NCBI GenBank assembly: GCA_022828595.1
Contig: JAKGHH010000008.1
Location: forward strand, 9,653,228-9,717,227
Direction of reading: 5' to 3'
DNA from: Nelumbo lutea
Taxonomy: Eukaryota > Streptophyta > Magnoliopsida > Proteales > Nelumbonaceae
Length of the DNA: 64,000 nucleotides
Part shown: positions 57,667 to 64,000 of the stretch, piece by piece
Position numbering within the stretch: position 1 is the stretch's first letter
Layout: the number at the start of each line of letters is the position of its first letter
Translations under genes and position numbers: made by a program
The notes under the pieces: model-generated
Database searches by the model: none
Told to the model about the DNA's origin: nothing
The model's input: the letters and a program-made list of their open reading frames with translations, nothing else

Positions 57667-60637
57667 GTGTTGGTAAAAAAGGCAAGCGGCAAGTGGCGCA
57701 TGTGCATCGACTATACCGACCTGAACCGAGCTTCCCCGAAAGATTGCTTCCCCCTCCCCAGAATTGACCGCCTAGTGGACGCGACCTCGGGAAACGAGTT
57801 GCTAAGCTTCCTAGACGCCTACTCGGGCTACAACCAAGTTAGGATGGACCCATCCGATGAGGAAAAAACCAGCTTCATTACCGAGTTCGGCCTGTATTGC
57901 TACAAAGTCATGCCCTTCGGACTAAAAAACGCTAGGGCAACTTTCCAAAGACTTGTAAATAAGCTATTTCGGCCCCTGAATGGTACGAAGATAGAGTGCT
58001 ATGTAGACGACATGGTCGTCAAAACTCAGTTTTCACAAGAGTTAATACAAGACTTAGATTCTGTTTTCCAAATCCTGCGTCAGTTTAGCATGAAGTTGAA
58101 TCCCAACAAGTGTGTCTTCGGCGTCACCTCGGGCAAGTTCCTAGGCTACATTGTCAATCGACACGGTATTGAGGCGAACCCGGACAAAATAAAAGCCATT
58201 CTAGATATGAAACCACCTCGGAAAGTAAAAGAGGTTCAGAGGCTAAACGGCCGCATAGCCGCTCTAAGCCGCTTCTCGTCTAAGTCAGCAGACCGCTGCC
58301 TACCCTTCTTCAAGGCAGTCAAAGGCAAAGGGTTCGAGTGACCCAGGACTGCCAGTTCGCGTTCGACGAACTAAAAGGTTACCTCGCTAGTGTGCCAACC
58401 TTAGCACGGCCCGAGGTGGGCGAGGTCTTAGAACTGTACATCTCGGCCAGCGACGAGGCGGTCAATTCGGTACTAATAAAGGAAACAGACCGGGTCCAAC
58501 GACCCATATATTATGTTAGTAAAATTTTGTAGGGAATAGAGGCAAGGTACCCGGAGATAGAAAAACTAGCATATGCCCTAGTAATAGCAGCTCGTAAACT
58601 CCGCCCGTACTTTTCAGGCTCACACCGTCATCGTCCTAACTGACAAACCTCTTAGACAAGTTTTACTCAAACCCGAGGTCTCCGGTCGACTGACGAAATG
58701 GGCCATCGAACTCAGCGAGTACGACCTCCAGTACAAACCGAGAACCGCTATCAAGGCCCAAGCCCTTGGCAGATTTTATCGCCGAGTGCACTTTCAGCCA
58801 CGAAGCCCCACAGGTCGAGCCCGAGGTCCCCAGTTGCGGTGAACCTGGAGCTCCTGAGCCCATAGAGTCCGAACCCCGTGAAGTATCACCCAGTGTGGCA
58901 TCTCTCCTAATCAGGCGAAGAGCGAATTGGGATGAGGAGCCCTAGATCCTTCACGTGGATGGTTCCTCGAACCGGCAAGGCAGCGGAGCTGGAATAGTCT
59001 TGTGCGGCCGAGCGGCACAAAAGTAGAATACGCACTACGCTTTGAGTTCGCGGCATCCAACAACGAGGCAGAGTACGAAGCACTGATCGCCGGGCTGGAC
59101 CTAGCGCGAAAGGTTAAGGCAAAAACACTTGGTCATCTGCAAGCGATTCTCAGCTCGTGGTAAACCAAGTTACCGGCGAATACGAAGCACGCGATCTCTC
59201 CATGATCGCATATTTGGCCATAGTAAAAGAAGCCTTGCTCAACTTCCGGTCACACATCATCAGGCAAATCCCGAGGTCAGAAAACACTGAGACCGACGCC
59301 CTGTCCCGGTTAGCCAGTACGAGTCACAACAATATGAGAACTGTGTACATAGAAGACTTACCTCGGCCTAGTATTCTCGGGGGTACAGTGGAGGTCGCTC
59401 CCATCTTAGAAGCAGAGCCGAGTTGGATCGATCCACTCGCGAGCTTCCTGATAGACGGAACCCTCCCTGCAGAACGCAATGCGGCCAAGAGGGTGCAGCG
59501 CCAGGCGGCCAAATACGTCATAATAGACGAACGGTTATACCGACGGTCGTACACGCTCCCCTATTTGCGGTGCCTGCGACCTACCGAAGCCGAGTTCGTA
59601 CTCCGCGACACTCATGAAGGCCTGTGCGGCGGACACTTGGGGGCAGAGCACTCGCCCAAAAGGCACTTCGACAAGGATACTACTGGCCAACGATGAAGGC
59701 AGAAGCTGTCGAGCTCGTCAGAAAATGCGACAAGTGTCAGAAGCACGCTAACATCCACCATCAACCTGCCTCCGACCTCAAATACCTCGCCAGCCCGTGG
59801 CCCTTTGCACAATGGGGCATCGACCTCCTAGGGCCATTCCCACCAGCAACAGGCGGAAGAAAATTCTTAGTTGTTGCGGTAGATTATTTTACGAAGTGGA
59901 TAGGAGCCGAACCTCTGGCAACCGTCACGGCTCGAAACATACAGAACTTCTTCTGGAAGAACATAGTATGTCGGTTCGGGTTACCTCGGGTTCTAATCTC
60001 CGACAACGACAAACAGTTCGAGGATATCAAGTTCCAAGAGTGGTGCCAGAACATGGGGATTCGGCAAAATTTCACGTCAGTCGCGCACCCACAGGCAAAC
60101 GGTCAGTCGGAAGTAATGAACAGAGCCATCCTGCGCGGACTGAAAGCACGTCTGGATCGAGCTAAGGGATTGTGGGCCGAAGAGCTACCAAGTGTCTTAT
60201 GGGCTCACCGAACGACCGAAAAAGCAGCCACGGGAGAAACCCCCTTCAACCTCACCTACGGCACTGAAGCGGTGATCCTGGCAGAAATCGAAATACCAAC
60301 GTTGCGATTAGAAACATACGACGATCGAACGAACGGAGACGAGTTACGCACCAACCTCGACCTATTGGACGAGGTAAGGGACCTCGCGCACATCCGAACA
60401 GCGGCATACCAGCAGCAGGTAGCTCGCTACTACAATAGCAGAGTAAAGAAACGAAGCTTCTGAGTCGGCGACCTGGTCCTCCGTAAGATTATGGTGCCCG
60501 AACCCGGCATCGATTAGCTTGGACCTAATTGGGAAGGGCCCTATAAAGTAAAAACAGCGCTCGGGGGCGCATACGAACTCGAAACCTTGGAAGGCAAACA
60601 AGTACCCCGAACATGGAACATCGTGAACTTGAGGTGA
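57667..60637 (+). pseudogene. pol: pol of copy 2 (RT to integrase)
   Basis: RT from MLVKKASGKWRMC through YVDD matches copy 1 apart from a few substitutions. A missing G near 58342 (GAGTGACCC instead of GAGTGGACCC) breaks the frame. Extra or missing bases near 58613, 58765, 59006 and 59125 do the same. Near 59588 this copy lacks the extra A of copy 1 and so keeps frame longer. The integrase frame (59624-60463) is identical to copy 1. Confidence 0.8.
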
Positions 60638-60870
60638 TACTACCTATAAACCACCTAGCGAAGTGGACGAAATCAGGCCCTATGTGCCACAAGGCAAGCC
60701 GAGGAACTTCAGCGCAGACAACACATTATCAGCTCGGCAAAAAATCAGTTCGCGGCATAAAAGGCCACGGAAATTTAAAAACCCGGCAAAGAAACAGCTC
60801 GGGGAAGATGAGCAAGGGGAAAAAGACACTCCATTGCCAGAAACAGTACATTGGTAAAAAAAAAAAAATT

Positions 60871-61693
60871 TTACATGCCTGGAGCCACTTCTTCGCCATC
60901 GGAAGGCACTTCAACAACACCCGAAGGCCCTGCCTCTCCTTTAGAGTCCGGCTCGCCATTGGCAGCATTGGCCATCTCCTGAGTTATACGCGAAGTGGTT
61001 ATGGCACTTACATCGAGGTCGGGGTATGTATTCCGGATCATCCACCGGCTCAACTTGAACCCCCTCCTGTAAGAGTCCACCATCAGATCGTCAAAACGCG
61101 GGGAGGCAATGTAGTCTTCAACTGCCTTCTTCTTGGCATCTTCAATGCCTTGGGAAAAAATCTGTGTTCTCTCCCTAATGTCCTCCTGAAGATACTCGAC
61201 TTGATGCTGCAAATCCAACTTCAAGTCCGCCATATGCTTGACAACTACCCCCATGGCCTCGGCGTCACGCTGAGACCTCGCCTGTCTGGCCATCGCGACG
61301 CGAGCAGCCTTTTCAACAGCATAAGCAGCCGCCTCAGCAGCCCGGGTATTTGCCTCTACAGCACGGAAGGCTTCTTCAGCAGCATGAGCGGCAGCCTCAG
61401 CAGCTCGCGCCTGTCGCGAGCTCCTCTCCACTTGGGCCGCCAAGGCATGAATCGAAGAATTCACCTACCAAAAGAAACAAGTGAGCAAAATGACAGCAGA
61501 AGCAACAGAATAAAAAAGGAAGACAGAATCTAACTTACCACCATGGCATGTGTTACGACGCGGTAAGCGACCTGGTTCAAGGGAAGATCGGTCCACGCCG
61601 CGACCTCCTCGGGGAAAGTAGCGTCCCTACTCTTCTGAAGTGCGTAGTTCAGCGTCAACACGCTCCTAAACTCCCCTTGACCTCCCGAGCCTG
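60871..61693 (-). pseudogene. Antisense spliced ORF of copy 2
   Basis: Exons at 61693-61539 and 61464-60871 on the minus strand, with the same donor, acceptor and phase 0 junction as in copy 1. The protein sequence is the same. Confidence 0.7.
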
Positions 61694-62074
61694 TCTAAAC
61701 GGCCACCTGCCACCGCCACTGACGCCGCCATCTCCAGTTAGACGGTTAGGCAGTGACGGTTCTGTCTCAGCAGAAAGGACGACAGTCGAGTTGATAAGCG
61801 CAAGGGTAATCATACCCGATCTGACAAGGGCCTCGGGACGAGTACACGAAGTGACTATAAGAGCCCCCTGCCCCCCCCCCCCCGACAACGGAGGTATGCA
61901 AACTTTGCGCTATCTGGTATTACCTTGCTTTTGAAGGATTCTAACTTGAGCTTCGGAGCTTCTACACCGAGTTCCCCCCCGGAGCTTTCCCATCTCCTCC
62001 GTTTCAGGTTCCCTGCTACCCCGTTCGGAAGCAAGGCAGCGGACAGCTAAGACCAGCCGAATCGCGCTCCATCA
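61694..62074 (+). repeat. 3' LTR fragment of copy 2
   Basis: Same truncation point and flank as 48328-48710. It is two bases shorter, through the C run near 61871. Confidence 0.85.
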
Positions 62075-64000
62075 ATTCTCCTTCTCGTATCCAGAACCAG
62101 AACTAGAAGGCACCGGTTCTCTATCGTGTAAACAGGGCCTATATATGGGCCAGGATCACTCTGAGGCCTGAGCCACACATCTTATTGACGAGCCCAAAAC
62201 CCCATGAATCAACTAAAGAAAGGAAAGCACTTCAATGGATGCGGAATGTCCAGATTGATTTAACCAATGCTGAAGAAATGCCCAGTTGCCCACTTCCGTT
62301 TCTTCGGAAGGTCGAACAAAATAGCCAATAACTGTCAAATTGATCACCTAAATTTGGTGGGTCGACAAAGATAAGTGGGTCCCATAAACCTATAAGTTAC
62401 AACACTAGCACAGATATATTTCATTATTTGCATTGCAGCACAGCTTTTGCATAAACTCTAACCCAAAACCAGGATTAACTCTAATTGGGCCACAACCCAC
62501 GTGAGTCCAATCTGGTTTCCAAGGGCTAACCCACAAAAGTACTTCTTGTTTTACCCAGAGAATAACAACAACAACCGATCAGATTTGACAATTGTGGCCC
62601 ATGATGGATGGCCCACACTTCAAAGTTGAAGCCTCTGAAGAGTGATATACCCCAGAAACCACAGTACATAGGATTCCCTACACATACACTTGTATATGGT
62701 AATTTCGGTGGGTCAGATCAGGTTGATCATTCCGTTCATGGGCCAGGGAATACAAATCAGGTCGCCTGGAAAATACCAGCTTTCCAGTTACCTCGGCCAG
62801 ACATATTGTTTTTTCCTCTTTGAGTGGTGGGGTAGGGAGAGGTTGGCTGGTTTTGAGTCCCGGTTTAGTGGGCCACATACATATATTAAGGGAATCGGGT
62901 TCAGGTGCTTACTCAAATAGTCAAATTGGTTCCAGTAGTATCAAATATTCAAATACTCCAGTTAGTTGCGTCCTTGAATGGGCTTGATCGATAAGACATG
63001 ATGGATCAAGTTCATCATTTCTATCCCTATCTGAATTCTGAAGGGGCCGAGTTACTTAGTTGGTAGGCCCAAAGAAGAAAATTAAAAAAAAAAAAAAGTG
63101 TACAATTACTTTGTAAGTCCAAACTCTATAATTTTTGAGACGGTCAGCGGGGCTTCCGATTCCAGGAGCTTCTCATTTACTCAATGAAGAAAATTCACCT
63201 ATGCCAACCTATGTACGATAACATTGTCACACTTCTTCATAATTAGATCGGGCTGGGTTGGGTTGGATCGAATGGAAGCTGGTAGGGCCAAGCCCAGGCA
63301 ACTAACAAAGCCCTTTAGCTTTTGGTTTTGGGTTTGGGAAGGACCCCATTGGCATTGGCTTATGGCTTAAGCTATTCCTGGCTTAATACGCATACTCTGG
63401 ACTCTGGAGGTAGAGACGTTTTCACGTAATTTTCCGGGAATAACAGAGGTCGTTTCTGACTTGCTTTAATTGGGCGATTTGTTGCTTTTGATTTTGGAAA
63501 GCTTTAATTTAATTTAAATACGCGTTGGCTGGAAGCAAAATGGGCTTTTACAAGTATACAAGTATCAGTTTCATTCATCAAAGCAAGAAAGTGATGGTTG
63601 ATAGATATCCCCCCAATTCGTTAATGGAATCGGTGGGGTGGGGGGTTCTTAGACAAAAATACTCCTGTGTCGTTTTCAGTGGCATTTCTGTAAAATTCCT
63701 TTTCATTGAAACACATTTTATATTACGAAAATTTAAAAAAAGAAAAACAAAACAAAAAAGTCGGAGTCGAAGAGCTCGCTCGCTGCCTGAGCGGCTGAGC
63801 CTGTTATCCAATGCAATGCTCCGTCCGTAGAGGCACTGTGGGTACAGGGAAGTGGAGGCCCACCCGCTGACCCACATCCAGTAATAAGTAAATACCCATC
63901 CAGAGTCCAGACTGCAGAGACTGTCTGGTTCGTTGTAGTTTGGCCTGCCTGGCTCGTACTTCGTAGTTCGTACCACCAACTAGCACCATTCACCATAGAG

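Larger units (their letters stand above)
54200..62074 (+). mobile_element. Tat-type retrotransposon, copy 2 (probable assembly duplicate)
   Basis: Same organisation as copy 1. The 5' LTR is cut by the gap (54200-54524 remains), and gag and the start of pol are shattered by indels. RT is readable from 57667, integrase at 59624-60463, antisense ORF at 60871-61693 (minus), 3' LTR fragment 61694-62074. It shares the stops of copy 1 at the equivalents of 45166, 45577, 47095 and 47149. Confidence 0.85.
54200..64000 (+). repeat. Duplicated block, right copy
   Basis: It repeats 41070-50637 in the same order. From 54200 to about 57660 there are very many one-base and few-base indels. These thin out to about 59600, after which differences are mostly homopolymer lengths (for example the C run near 61871). 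The repeat continues to the window edge. Confidence 0.95.

Overview
The window is nuclear DNA of a flowering plant. It has GT-AG introns, a plastid-targeted EF-Ts polyprotein, an Aux/IAA auxin repressor, SINEs, LINE remnants, many small foldback (MITE-type) elements and a Ty3/gypsy element of the Tat lineage. I cannot name the species; gene content fits a eudicot or other non-grass angiosperm with long, transposon-filled introns.

Layout. 1-1064: decayed LINE reverse transcriptase (minus). 2037-11788 (+): chloroplast EF-Ts polyprotein (two S1 domains, then two EF-Ts domains on separate exons), with a 4.5-kb intron holding SINEs, LINE scraps and an array of palindromic repeats. 11789-14059: intergenic, two related foldback elements and AT-rich simple repeats. 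14060-19459 (+): four-exon gene for a membrane-anchored methyltransferase-like protein, its third intron loaded with a SINE, LINE tails and a MITE. 19460-22904: intergenic MITEs. 22905-23930 (-): intronless ARM-repeat protein with a proline-rich N-terminus. 23931-34752: about 10.8 kb of intergenic DNA with several nested foldback elements. 34753-38215 (-): five-exon Aux/IAA gene of the IAA8/IAA9 type whose domain III frame is broken by an apparent 20-base deletion. 38216-41000: its upstream region, then a 39-bp tandem array.

41001-48710 is a decayed Tat-type retrotransposon with gag, protease, RT, two RNase H modules, integrase and a spliced antisense ORF. 48711-54099 is intergenic and ends at a run of exactly 100 N (54100-54199). 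From 54200 to the window end the sequence repeats 41070-50637, unique flank included. The copy is full of one-base indels next to the gap and becomes almost identical further away, which suggests an assembly false duplication rather than a second element.

The four host genes are unrelated housekeeping, signalling or unknown genes and form no operon or cluster. The points most worth following are the frame-breaking Aux/IAA deletion, the gap-associated duplication, the intron-retention stop codons of the EF-Ts gene, the antisense spliced ORF in the retrotransposon, and a family of foldback hairpins with a conserved stem.
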